DNA from: Cordilura impudica
Lineage: Eukaryota > Arthropoda > Insecta > Diptera > Scathophagidae
DNA length: 64,000 bases
NCBI GenBank assembly: GCA_963682025.1
Contig: OY821522.1
Location: forward strand, 32,365,849-32,429,848
Direction of reading: 5' to 3'
A model generated the notes under the pieces. That model was not told the DNA's origin and searched no databases. It worked only from the letters and a program-made list of their open reading frames with translations. The position numbers and the translations under genes are program-made. Shown in pieces: positions 43,907 to 55,300 of the stretch (positions are counted from its first letter, which is position 1; every line of letters starts with the position of its first letter).

Positions 43907-45595
43907 TAATTTAAACGAATTCAAAATGCTTCACTTAAATGCTAATGGCATTTCAAACTTTTCTAAATTAAAACAATTTGAGATACTAATTGAACGAGAA
44001 AATATTAAAATAGCGTCTTTGAATGAAACATTTTTTCCAGAAAATCATAGACCCTATTTTAAAAATTATTATTTATATAGAAGTGACAGAACAGATGCTA
44101 GAGGAGGAGGAGTAGCTCTGTTAATTCATAAATCTGTTGCTCATAAAAACCTATTTATATCAAACACCTCATCAATCGAAAACATCTCAATTGAAGTTAT
44201 TATAAATAATAGACCTATTGTTGTATCTTCGTTATATTCACCAAAATATGCCCATAACTTCTGTGCTGATATCTTGAACCTAAAACCTTCCTCCAAAGAA
44301 TATATAATTTTTTGTGACCTAAATGCCAAACATTGTTCTTGGAATTGTCGTTCAAATAATGCGGCGGGAATCGCACTGAACAATCTACAGCAATCAAGCA
44401 ATTTTTTCATACACTATCCTAATAGTCCAACCCTATTCCCCCATCAACATAATCGCGAAGCATCCACAGTCGATATTATTTTAAGCAACTCCGCTTTTAA
44501 TATAGACGTAAAAACAATGGATTACGAAATACCATCAAACCATCGCCCCACTATATGTACTCTTAAAAGATCAATGGCCTTGCAGGTTGACCTCAATTAT
44601 TATGATCATAGTGCAACCAACTGGAACATTTATATGAATTTTTTAGACAATAAAATCACGTTGTATTCGGATATATACAATACCAAGGCAGTAATTGATC
44701 AGGAAATCCAAAAATTTATAAATGTAGTTTCCGAAGCAAGGGATGTGTCTACACCTAAAATAACCCAATAAAATAATTACACATTACCAGAAAGTACTGT
44801 GAAATATATAAAACTAAGAAGAAGCTTTAAAAGAAAAAGCCAACGATCTCCAAATATAGCCGAGCAAACTTTTTATAATCAATGTACCAAGTTTCTAAGT
44901 AACATGATTGATAAAAGTATTAATTCGGAGCGCAGTAAGAAATGGCCTCAATTATTATCCAATTTAAAACCAGGTGATAAATCATTTTGGAAAATAAGCA
45001 GGAAATTGCGAGGAAAAGGAAAAAATCAAATCGCTCACTTTAAAGTTGGAAATACAAAAATAACATCTGATAAGGACAAGGCTGAAGTCTTGGCAAATAC
45101 ATTCGTCCAAGCAAATAACCTCACTTCGAACTACAACCATTCAGCGGATACATTAATAAATTCAACAGTAAATAATTTTAAGAATGAAAATCCTAGTTCT
45201 GAATCAGCTATTTATACATCGCTTGAAGAAGTAATGAATATTTTCTCATCAATAAAACCCTCAAAATCCCCTGGTTTCGATAATGTTCCGAACCTGCTCT
45301 TAAAGAAACTACCACTCTAAAATTACTGGTTATAATATTTAACAGCAGCATCAAACTCAACTATTTCCCAAACTATTTCAAAAATGCTAAGGTTATAGCT
45401 ATTAACAAACCTAGCAAGCCTAAAAATAACCCAAACAGCTACATACCTATCAGTCTATTAAGTAACTTTGGTAAAATATTTGAAAAAATTCTACATTATC
45501 GTCTTAGTGAATTTGTAATGACCAATTCTATTGTTGGTAAAGAACAATTTGGATTTAAAAAAGGACATAGCATTACTCACTTTTTGATATTTCTG
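43893..45595 (+). pseudogene. LINE ORF2: endonuclease and start of reverse transcriptase (broken)
   Basis: Endonuclease: KMLHLNANGISN, IASLNETFFPE (catalytic Glu), RSDRTDARGGGVALLI, SSLYSP, FCDLNAKHCSWN, STVDIILSN and PSNHRPTICTL. An in-frame TAA at 44769-44771 interrupts, then the same frame continues at 44772 (YIKLRRSFKRKSQ, SFWKISRKLRGKG, IKPSKSPGFDNVPNLLLKK). At about 45318 the frame shifts, and RT blocks NSYIPISLLSNFGKIFE and VGKEQFGFKKGHS follow. The sequence ends near 45595, before the catalytic YADD. It is a dead, 3'-truncated copy. Confidence 0.88.
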
Positions 45596-45637
45596 GCAAC
45601 GGTTGATACAACACGAAAATCAATGGGCAACAGAGCT

Positions 45638-45697
45638 ACACACCAGGCAACGGTTGATTCAACATGGCTGTGTTGAAGCAACCGTTGCCTGGTGTGT
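45638..45697. repeat. 60-bp near-perfect palindrome (27-bp stem, 6-nt loop)
   Basis: ACACACCAGGCAACGGTTGA... folds on ...CAACCGTTGCCTGGTGTGT with a single mismatch and loop TGGCTG. A third partial copy of the core (GGCAACGGTTGATACAACAC) sits at 45595-45614, exactly where the LINE breaks off. It may be a tiny foldback element. Confidence 0.9.
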
Positions 45698-46469
45698 AGG
45701 CAGCATAATACTGTCATACAAATATATTAGTTGGATGATGGCAGACTGTACGGTTGTCTCGCTGACCAGTGTTGCCATAATTTGAAATTGAAAAGATGCT
45801 AAATTGCAAAAAAAAAAAAAGATGCTAAAACGTACTGGAGTCAAAATAAAAGATGCAAATTTTTTTTTTAATTCCATTACCTTTTGATTGAAAAATTAAG
45901 TACTTATTAATTAATTCTTTGGTTTTTAAATGGAAAAATGAATATAAAACATAAGTTTCGATTTATATTTTTAAAATTTTAAATAAAATTATTTTGATTA
46001 AATATTTTAAATTAAATATTTTTAATTTTAGAGAGATTTTTTTAATTTCAAATATAACAGAATTTACATTATCAAAAGATACGAGTATATCTACAATATT
46101 AATAGGCTAGGCGATTTCTTGTGACCGATGTTTTGTTTTACCGTTCTATCCCGATTTTCGTCAAACGTATATTATTTGAAAGGTACTTCTTTTTAGCCGG
46201 ATTGCAGATTTACAGATTTTTAAATTTTTTCCTTTATTTTGAGTAAACTGCATTTAAATTTGCTACTAACATATACATAAAATTAAATTATACAATTCTA
46301 AGTGTGTGTTTATTAAATTTGTTAATGTGTTTGTAATAAAAATGAATTTTTTTTGTGTTGATTTGCGAATTGGCTATAATTGATTAGCATACATTTAGGG
46401 TCTTTATTTAATGAAAAAATAGAATTTCCTAGAATTTGCACTCGAATTTCGAGGGCTGGAATCTGCTAG

Positions 46470-46945
46470 TTACAATAATTGGTTTATGATAACTAATATT
46501 TCTGTGATGTCTTCATCTTCAAGTTCATCTTGGCTCTGAAATTTTTCAGACGATCGACTTTCAACGACATCGCTCGGTATATTGTAAGTGTAACAGCATC
46601 CATTTTTCAATTTCAAACCTTCTTCTATACGTATTACAGAACATAGCAACTCGGATTTTATTCTGTTGCAAAGTTTGCTTTTAATTAAAGTCATAAAATT
46701 AAACGAACGTTCAACTCCGGCTTTTGAGAACGACAAAACAAATAAAGACAATACAAATGTGGATAACTTTTTAAATGGACTTTCGCCAATAGAATTTTTG
46801 TTTACTTCAATCCATAAAGAGTTTGTATTCAGTGTTGTATCCCAATATTGTTCTGTGAGATAACTCAATTGGATTTGAATTTTTTCTGTTTCAGCTAATC
46901 TAAATTTAAACTCTTCTAATATATTGGTTATCGATTTTTTACCCG
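46470..46945 (-). pseudogene. hAT transposase, C-terminal dimerisation region (fragment)
   Basis: Minus-strand frame reading NILEEFKFRLAETEKIQIQL (from about 46930), SYLTEQYWDTTLNT, SPFKKLSTFVLSLFVLSFSKAGVERSFNFM, TLIKSKLCNRIKSELLCSVIRIEEGLKLKN. The 'SxAxVERxFS.M..IKxxxRNRmxxExLxxxlRI' pattern is the hAT C-terminal (dimerisation) domain. Upstream the frame closes at a TAA near 46945, and the catalytic domain is absent. It lies just left of the LTR element. Confidence 0.8.
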
Positions 46946-47014
46946 GTTAAATGTGTTTTGTATTGAAAATTTTGGAATTTTTTTTAATGCAATTATATTT
47001 TTTGGCAATCGACT

Positions 47015-49250
47015 TGTTGCGGGTGCCTGTGGATGAGGGAGACCTAGAACAAAAAAATGAAACCATTAGATGTAAAAAATTTATGTATTGGGTTGTAGTT
47101 TTTATTTGTTGTATATGGTGGTGGGAGTTGAGGTAGATGCATGTGATTTTTTTTTGTTTCTTTTGGGATGGTGAAGCTGGATGCCAGAATGTGATTTTTT
47201 TTTTGCATTTTTTGTTATTTCTTGGTATGATATTAGTGATTATTTTTTTTTAATATTTATTATGTACTGTTTCGATATTGCTATGGTTTATTGTAGGGAA
47301 ATGGCATGTTGGTAGTATTGAGGTTATTCACAATAGTTTTATCGTAAAAGTGCTGCCAAATTTTCTGGGGTTTGTGAAGGGAAAACAAAGCTGTATTTTT
47401 GGCAGATTTCCATTCATAAATCCCGGCAAAATAATGGGAATTAACATTCCTGTTTTTGGTGTCTATGTTATATGTGTAATTCGTCAGTTTTGATGGCTGC
47501 GGATTTTCTGTAATGCGATTGGCCAAAAATTAGGAAAAAAAAAGATGGAGATTTTTGCGGGAACTGTGTGTTTGGGGCAAAAATCAACAATATAAATAAG
47601 AGATAGCCGGCCGGGGAACGTCATTAGCAGTGAACTCTTCATAAATAACAGTGTATACGGTGTGATAACAGAAAAATATAAAAATCAAAAGTTTAAATTC
47701 AGTGGAGTTAAGAAAACTAATCCAGTGGCAGCAAATAAAATTTTATTATTAAATAAAATCTAAGAGGAAATAATTAATAGGTGAGTGTGTGTGAATTAGA
47801 GTGTGTAGAATATAAAATAGTGATAAAACTTATGTGGGTGAATTAGGTATCCCAATTGAAGTGTCCAGCCGGGAAAGTTTCGCTGAAAACCGTTGTGATA
47901 TCCCAGGGATTAAGGAGAGGAACCGTGTTGGAGGTTGTTTAAAATCTAGCAGCCCTGGTGGGGAAGTATAACCTGAAACAAAAAAAAAGACACAAATACG
48001 GTGAATCTGTGATATTTAAGGTAAAAGTAGATATATAAGTTCAGAATACTCCCCGGTTGAAATTGTCCATGGTGAAACGGGCTGCGGCCTTCATGTGCAC
48101 GTGAAACTGTGAAAGAAAGAGCAGAAGAAGCTTGAGAGTTTTAAAAAAAAACTGAATTTAAAATTTTTTTGATATATATATGTGAAAAGTCAAGGCAGAA
48201 AAGAAAAAATTTGGAATATTTGAAAAAAAAAAGGAAAGTATAAAAACCATATAAGTATAAGAAAAAGTTATAAAGTTATAAAAAAAAAAAAGGAACATTT
48301 AAAAACTAGTGTTAAGTTAAGTGTTAGTTTTTTTTAGTTAGGGTTTTTTTTTGTAGTTTAAATGCCTATAAATCATTAAATTGTTTTTATGTAAGAAAAA
48401 AATGTAAGTGCCCAAATTTTTAAGTGTCCAAAAATAGTGTTCAAGATATGTTAGGCGTACAAAGTTGGCGGTAATTGGAATACGTGTAGTTTTTTTTTTT
48501 TTTTGGTGTTTGTGAATCTGGTAAAACCAACCTAAGAGAGCTCATTTAGGTAGGGTGTTTTGTTTTGTTTCGTGTGTTAGTGCGGACTCAAAATGGAGTC
48601 AGAAGTGTAAACTTTGTGAGCCTAGGTAAAATCGCTAAATTTCAGCAAAAAAAAAAAAAAAAAAAGGAGCAAAATTTAAATCCGTTATAAATAAAAATTT
48701 AGAAATTTTGGCACAGTGGTATTTAGTATTTAGGTTCTTTTTTGTCATTTGTGAATTAATGTTAAGGAATAGGGAATTTGGATTAAAGAAAAATACTGTA
48801 TATTACTAATTTAAGTGCAAAAGAAAAAAAAATAAGAAAAATTCGATTGTTTAGTTTAGTTTTCTGTGGTTTGTTTAAATAAAAAAATAATTATGTTATG
48901 AGTTGAAAATTTTAAAAGAAATATGTTGTGCTAATTTATTGTTGTGGTGAAGTGCGGATGTGGTAAGTGGGCTTAGTGTCACAGTGTGTGTGGGTATGGG
49001 GATCACTTTAAATCATATAGGCCAACAGTGATCTAGGTTGGGTGGGCGGTGTGGAGGAAAAACATCTCAGCCTCCCTCGTAACTGTTCGGTGTTTGTGTT
49101 TTTTTTTTTGTGTAGTTTTTAGTTTTTTTTTGGTTTACTTATTTGATTGTGCTTGTCCCTGGGCTGTAGTGGTAGGTTGGAACCAGACCCTAAGAAGCCA
49201 AACTGAGCTGGCTGGCATCACCACTACAGTGCCTTTGGGGGCACGTAACA
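47015..49250 (+). repeat. 5' LTR of element B (2236 bp)
   Basis: TGTTGCGGGTGCCTGTGGAT ... GGGGGCACGTAACA. It contains the TATA-like promoter near 47591, A-runs and T-runs, and no convincing gene. Frames of 71, 81 and 87 codons occur in both LTRs merely because the LTRs are duplicates. Confidence 0.96.
47591..47630 (+). promoter_or_regulatory. LTR promoter: TATA box and initiator
   Basis: TATAAATAAG at 47591-47600 is followed 30 bases later by GTCATTAGCAGTG (initiator-like TCATT at 47621), the spacing expected for RNA polymerase II in flies. The same pair lies at 57836 and 57866 in the 3' LTR. The start site would make R begin ~600 bases into the LTR. Confidence 0.55.
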
Positions 49251-49253
49251 ATA

Positions 49254-49263
49254 TGGCGCCCAA
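49254..49263 (+). promoter_or_regulatory. Primer binding site for tRNA-Lys(CUU)
   Basis: TGGCGCCCAA starts three bases after the 5' LTR and complements the 3' end of tRNA-Lys (TTGGGCG plus CCA). The ninth and tenth bases favour the CUU isoacceptor over UUU. Complementarity stops after ten bases, shorter than the usual ~18. Confidence 0.65.
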
Positions 49264-50878
49264 TCAAAATGAAGGACATCAAAAGATGTCCATGAAATTT
49301 ACCAGTATATAATACGTCTAGATATACTGACAATAGCCCATTAAAATTTCGAAATAGCCCAATGGCGTATACTTTTGTTTAAAATTTTTCAAAGTTTTGG
49401 ATGCTATAAACCTTTAAGGCCCAAATCAAGTTCAAATCTTAGATTTGTGTATAGATTCAAAACAGAGGAAACTGGAAACAAAGTTATGCGTTTTTAAACA
49501 GTGCAAGTGATAATTTATTAACCCGGTAGCGTGAAATGTTTTTTTTGTTAAACGTTTCATTGGTAGGGAGATGGTCAAAAATGTTGATGTTAAATGTAGT
49601 TTCTGAGTGTTTTGATTATTCGTAAAATATCTGTCGATCAGATAGACTTTCTGATACCCGTTCGGAACAGAGTTTCGAGGTCAGGAATATCAGTAAAGTT
49701 TATCTGACTTTCCGATAACGTGCAAATTCCATAGTATGAATAATGCACTGATATGGAAGGACGCAAATAGTAACAATTTTGTTCATTTCGTTAAAGTAAT
49801 TTGTGTTTGAAGAACAGTACGAGGCCTATTTAATAGGCACACATAAAATCGATGAGTCCACACACACACCCATTTACGCATACCGAAAACTTCATCAATT
49901 GTGATTATATTAATTTTGAATTTTTGTGTAGAATTTGTATTGTGGTCATACGTCTATTTTTTTTTTCAAACAGTTGTTTTATATTAATGAGTTAAATTTG
50001 TGATAAAGGCTAAAAATAAATTTCCACAAATGTTAAAATTTTAACTTTATCAAGTGTAAATTTTTTTTTGCGTTTTGAGAGTCAAACCAAAATATTTATA
50101 TATAAAGTTTTTATTAAAAGTTTTGTTTTTGTGTGGTATCTCGTGAATTTTTTTTATTGCAATTATACACCAAGTATCTCGTTTTTTTTGTGTCCATAAA
50201 CTAAATAGCCCAATTTTTTATTTACATATTTTCTTTTGTAATAATCAAGTTTTAATTAAATTTTTACATTTTTTTTGTGTTTCGTGATTAATTATTTTTA
50301 ATCGCTTTTTTTACTTATACACCAAGTACTTCGTTTTTTTTTACATGTAATTTTTGTTTATTTTTAACTTTTAACTAGTCAAGTTTTTTTTGTGGACATT
50401 GGTGTTCGGATATTCAATAATTGCATACCATTAATATAAAAATTCGTTTGAAAGTGTTCGGTTTATAATCATTTTTGTGGTATATAGATATATTTTTGTA
50501 GTTTTCAGTGCATGATTAGTAATAAGAAAATTTAATGTTTTAGTTACTTTTGTTTCATATTGTAGTTTTTAAATTTTTTTTTATTCATTTATAGTTTTAG
50601 TCTACTTGGTTTATCTTTTTTTTTACACATTCGCTTTTCAAAAATTTTTTTTTATTATGGTTTATATATTACATTTTTATTTTTTTTATTCTCATATTCT
50701 TTTTTTTTATATATTCATTTTTTTTTATTATATTTTTTTTTATATATACCCATTTTTATAAATTTTTTTGTATTTTTATTTTTTTATACATTTTTTTTTT
50801 ACTGTCCATCCGATTCTTAGAGTTTGTTTGTCGACCCTGTAAAGTTTTGTTTATTGTTTTTTTTGATTACGGAAATAC
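49264..50878 (+). other. Long 5' leader of element B
   Basis: About 1.6 kb of T-rich sequence between the primer site and gag, with no long frame. T-runs are densest at 50570-50810. Two directly repeated words, TACACCAAGTA(T/C)(C/T)TCG, occur near 50166 and 50318. No structure can be asserted. Confidence 0.6.
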
Positions 50879-52363
50879 ATGTCCGACCAGGAGAAAACGA
50901 AGTTAAAGAGACAGCGACATAGGGATATCTCATTTGACTTAAATAGGTCTTCTCCCCAAGTAAAAGAAAAATACACGAAGGATAATAGGGCGAGAAGAAT
51001 GCCACCCCCAGCAGATTCTGATATCGTGGACATGTCCAAAACTATTAACGCAGGCGCGAGACCGAAAACGCGAAGCGACGCGCGAAACCAGAATTCTGGA
51101 GCGCGTAGCGTAGGTTTTAATGATGATTTATCACCATCAGTTAGGGAAATGGTAGGCGAAAGTGTAGAGGAGATGAGAAGGTCATTGGGTAATTCAATCG
51201 AAGATATTGTGAGTGAAAAGGTTAGTAGGGAACTAAAAAAGGTCCACGACAGTATGGCAATGCTAGGAGAGGCAATTCGAACATTGAATCTGAGGGATTC
51301 AAGTAGGGAAAACAGAGTTCGTAATGATAATCTACCCAGCTCCGTGGCCAATACAGGTTACCCCAACATTGGCCATCAACAGTATGCGTTTCCACCTCCT
51401 GAGATGAACCACCATCAAGCGGCTCCGAACGCGTATAGAGCAGCAGCACCACCGATGATGAACACGGGACCACCTCCTATTTTTCACCCATCATACTATA
51501 TGAATAAAACGAGGGTGGATAGGTTTGGTTTGAGATTTGATGGAAATGAGGCACGACTTTCAATCGAGTCGTTCGTATTTCGCCTGGAATATTGCCAAAG
51601 GCAATATCAAGTGCCGTGGAAGGAAATCCTCGATGATTTTCATTTGTTAGTGACGGGAGCAGCATTGGATTGGTACTGGCTCCACGTAGAGACCCACCGT
51701 GTCACCCAATGGGAGGACCTGCGACACTCGATGCTGAGTCGGTTTAAAACTCACCGTACTAACATGGACATAATGCACGAATTGGTCGAGCGAAAACAAA
51801 ATGCAGGAGAAACCATCGACAGCTACTTCTACCACATAAGCCTGCTCAGATCCAAATTACAAGCACCAGTTTACGAGTTCGAAATGATAAAACTTGCAAA
51901 GAGAAACCTAAGAGAGAGCATAGCGCGCATTGTCTATCCAATTAGCGTGACATCGCTTGAACAGTTGAGGGTGGAATGTGTAGAGGCGGAAAGAAATTTT
52001 CCCCGACGCGAAGCCAGACCTACTCCAACTCAACCACCAAGAAGATACGTTAATGAAATCGAAACGGAATATGATGACTCAGAAGGAATGCCCAGTAATG
52101 AAATCGCAGAGGTTAGTAACGCGACAATTTGCTGGAACTGCCAACAACAGGGTCACATATTTATAGATTGCCCTTCAGCCCAAAGAAATCTCTTTTGCTA
52201 CAAATGCGGTAAGGCAGATGTCATTTCGCCGAATTGCCCGAAATGCAAAATACGGGAAAACTCGAAACGGAGCGTGATTTCGACGGGGGAATCACGTTCC
52301 TCGAGAAACGCCCCGAACCAACAACAACAACAATCCCAAAACAGACAAGTATACCAGCAATAA
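50879..52363 (+). CDS. gag: Gag polyprotein of element B (494 codons)
   Basis: Starts MSDQEKTKLKRQRHRDISFD, highly basic. Then a helical region (MVGESVEEMRRSLGNSIEDI), a Pro-rich linker and the Ty3/gypsy capsid region (WYWLHVETHRVTQWEDLRHS, IDSYFYHISLLRSKL, AKRNLRESIARIVYP). The nucleocapsid has one standard CCHC knuckle (CWNCQQQGHIFIDC) and a second, CYKCGKADVISPNC, where the His position is Val. A Gln-rich end (QQQQQSQNRQ) follows. Gag forms the particle and binds genomic RNA. The last ~130 bases overlap pol in the -1 frame, so pol is probably made by -1 frameshifting. No canonical slippery heptamer was found in register. Frame intact. Confidence 0.93.
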   Translation: MSDQEKTKLKRQRHRDISFDLNRSSPQVKEKYTKDNRARRMPPPADSDIVDMSKTINAGARPKTRSDARNQNSGARSVGFNDDLSPSVREMVGESVEEMRRSLGNSIEDIVSEKVSRELKKVHDSMAMLGEAIRTLNLRDSSRENRVRNDNLPSSVANTGYPNIGHQQYAFPPPEMNHHQAAPNAYRAAAPPMMNTGPPPIFHPSYYMNKTRVDRFGLRFDGNEARLSIESFVFRLEYCQRQYQVPWKEILDDFHLLVTGAALDWYWLHVETHRVTQWEDLRHSMLSRFKTHRTNMDIMHELVERKQNAGETIDSYFYHISLLRSKLQAPVYEFEMIKLAKRNLRESIARIVYPISVTSLEQLRVECVEAERNFPRREARPTPTQPPRRYVNEIETEYDDSEGMPSNEIAEVSNATICWNCQQQGHIFIDCPSAQRNLFCYKCGKADVISPNCPKCKIRENSKRSVISTGESRSSRNAPNQQQQQSQNRQVYQQ

Positions 52364-55300
52364 CAAAAGAGCAAAATGTTAAACATTTTGCGAAAATTCG
52401 TCATTATTTGCCCAAGGAAATCCGGGAGGAAAACTACCAGATGATTCGGCAGAGAATTTTTAATGAAGATCCGATGCCAGAACAGATAAGCAAGGAATCA
52501 AATAGTGATGAAGATTTTCCAGATTTTTTCCGACAACAACAACAACCTCAAAATAAAAATTTGTCCAATGCAAAATACAGACAAGTTCTGAAGCTACGGT
52601 CGGATTATTCAAAAAGGAAATCGAACAGGAAATTAATTATAGAGTCCATAAATCATGTTCGCAAAAGTATAGATCCCAGACCATACGCCGAAATATTTAT
52701 CGAAGGCAAAATGTACAAAGGCCTGTTAGACTCAGGAGCCTCGATAAGCGTTCTTGGTAGAAATTGCAGAGAGATGTTGGAAAATTTAGAGACCGATATG
52801 AAACCTCTTTTCACAAAAGTATATGCGGCAAACGGTCAAGCTCATAGAGTTTTGGGAAAAATTAAATTAGAGGTGGTATATAAAAACGAAATTAAGAATA
52901 TAAATTTTTATCTGTGCCCTGATTTAGAGCAAGAAATTTATCTAGGAGTAGATTTTTGGAGAGAGTTTAATATTGCTCCTCAAATCATGGCAACGGAGGA
53001 AGTTAATCTTGAGATCATCAGAGAGATGCAACGGGATATCAAGAGCGATTCGCACAAGATGAAAATGCATGATCTGACTGAGCAACAAAAACAACAGCTC
53101 CAAGAGACAATAAACAAATTTCCCACATTTGAGAAAGATGGTTTAGGGTGCACAAGGCTTGAGAAACACCAGATAAAATTGGTTGATGGTACAAATCCAG
53201 TTAAGGAAAGGCACTACCCAATGTCACCGGCCGTCCAAGACATCGTGTACACCGAAATTGACAACATGCTCGCATTAAACGTAATCGAGGAAAGCGACAG
53301 CCCCTGGAGCAATCGCACCACGGTGGTTAGGAAACCGGGGAAAAATCGTTTCTGCTTAGATGCACGCAAATTAAACGACGTAACGGTAAAGGATGCTTAT
53401 CCCCTACAAAACATAGATGGGATTCTGAGTCGCATAGACCAAACCCATTTTATCAGCAGCGTCGACCTGAAGTATGCCTTCTGGCAGATTGAGCTGGAAG
53501 AGGCGAAACCATGTACAGCCTTCACAGTGCCAGGTCGACCGCTGTATCAATTTCGGGTAATGCCGTTTGGTCTATGTAACGCGGCTCAGAGACTATGTCG
53601 CCTCATGGACAAGGTAATCCCAGCGAGATTAAAGTCTAACGTCTTCATATATCTGGATGACCTGCTCATAATTTCAGATGAGTTTTCTACACACCTTAAA
53701 TTATTGAACCAGGTAGCAGACTGCTTGAAAAAAGCCAATCTGACAATCGGACTGAGGAAATCGATGTTCTGCTTTAAAGAACTGAAGTACCTAGGTTTCG
53801 TAATTGGAGGAGGTATGCTGAGAACTGATCCCGAAAAGGTGGCAGCAATACAGAAAATAACACTGCCAAAGTCACCGAGGGAGGTAAGGAGTTTTTTAGG
53901 TACAGCCGGTTGGTATCGCCGCTTCATAAAAGACTTCGCTTCAATTTCTGCAGCCCTGACGGATACGTTAAGGAAGGGAAAGAAGTTCGCAATTACTCCA
54001 GAGGCAGAGGAGGCCTTCGAAACATTAAAATATTGCCTGACCACTGCTCCTGTTCTACGCCACCCGGATTTTAGCAAACAATTCTACATTCAGTGTGACG
54101 CCTCTGAGTACGGGATCGGAGCAGTTCTTTTTCAGAAAAACGACAGTGGAGATGAAAACCCCATAGCGTTTTATTCGCAAAAGTTAAACTCCTGTCAAAA
54201 GAACTACTCCGTGACCGAAAAGGAGTGCCTGGCGGCCGTCATGGCTGTAAAACGATTTCGCCCATACGTCGAAATGATGAAGTTTACCGTCATAACGGAC
54301 CATGCCAGTCTGAAATGGTTGATGTCGTTAAAGGACTTGAGTGGGCGTCTAGCAAGATGGTCGCTGCAGCTGCAGGCGTATGATTTCACCATCGAACACC
54401 GAAAAGGGTCGGATAATGTGGTCGCGGACATGCTCTCCCGAATGGCGGTGCAGATCGACGAACTTGATAATGATTATTTCAATTTTGAGACGAACGAGTT
54501 TGAAAGCGAAGAGTATGTAGCATTGGTGGACAATATTTTGAAGAACCAGAACAAATTACCGGATTTGAAAATAGAAGATGGGAAAATCTTTAAAAAAGCC
54601 ATATATGATAGGGACGAAAATATCGAGGAAAATATTTGGAAATTATGGGTTCCCCAGGACATTACCAATATTCTAATCGAAAAAGCTCATGACGCAACAA
54701 CATCAGCACACGGGGGCCTACATAAAACGTTAAACCGCTTAAAGCGATTGTACTATTGGCCAAGAATGACCACGCAAGTTAGAAATTATGTGTTAAATTG
54801 CCAGGTATGCAAAGAGTCAAAGCCGTCGAATCAGAAATTAAGACCGACGATAGGGGATGAGGTGCAAACCGAAAGGCCATTCCAAAAACTGTATATCGAT
54901 TTTCTCGGAAAATATCCACGTTCAAAAAGGGGCAATGCATACATTTTTATAGCGGTCGATCATTTCACCAAGTTTACTTTTATAAAGGCTATGAAAGATG
55001 CCACAGCTAAAAATGTAGTACAGTTCTTAGTTCAAGAAATTTTTAACAAATTTGGAGTTCCCGAAACTATACACAGCGATAATGGCCCACAATTTGTGTC
55101 AACGATATTTAACGAGATGATTGCCAGTTATAAAATTAATCATCTGAGAACAGCATTCTATTCACCGCAGTCGAACGCCTCTGAAAGGGTGAACCAATCT
55201 GTATTGGCAGCGGTGCGGTCATATTTAGAGAAAGATCAGCGCGACTGGGACTTGTATCTTTCGGAGATAGAGTGTGCGTTAAGAACATCAGTACATTCAG

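Larger units (their letters stand above)
36301..45595 (+). mobile_element. Jockey-like LINE, interrupted by a BEL element
   Basis: ORF1 starts at 36464, is cut at 36966 by the BEL/Pao insertion and resumes at 43256. ORF2 follows with a short overlap (43893), as in Jockey elements, and stops abruptly in RT at about 45595, so the 3' half is lost. The upstream ~160 bases (36301-36463) are probably its 5' UTR. Both ORFs contain stop codons and shifts, so this is an old copy. Confidence 0.8.

Noticed and set aside
47281..47526. 81-codon minus-strand and 71-codon plus-strand frames in the LTR, repeated at 57523-57771
   Set aside because: Present twice only because the LTRs are duplicates; no domain or codon signal.
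49049..49312. 87-codon frame at the end of the 5' LTR (90 codons in the 3' LTR)
   Set aside because: It runs across T-rich LTR sequence and the LTR junction with different ends in the two copies.
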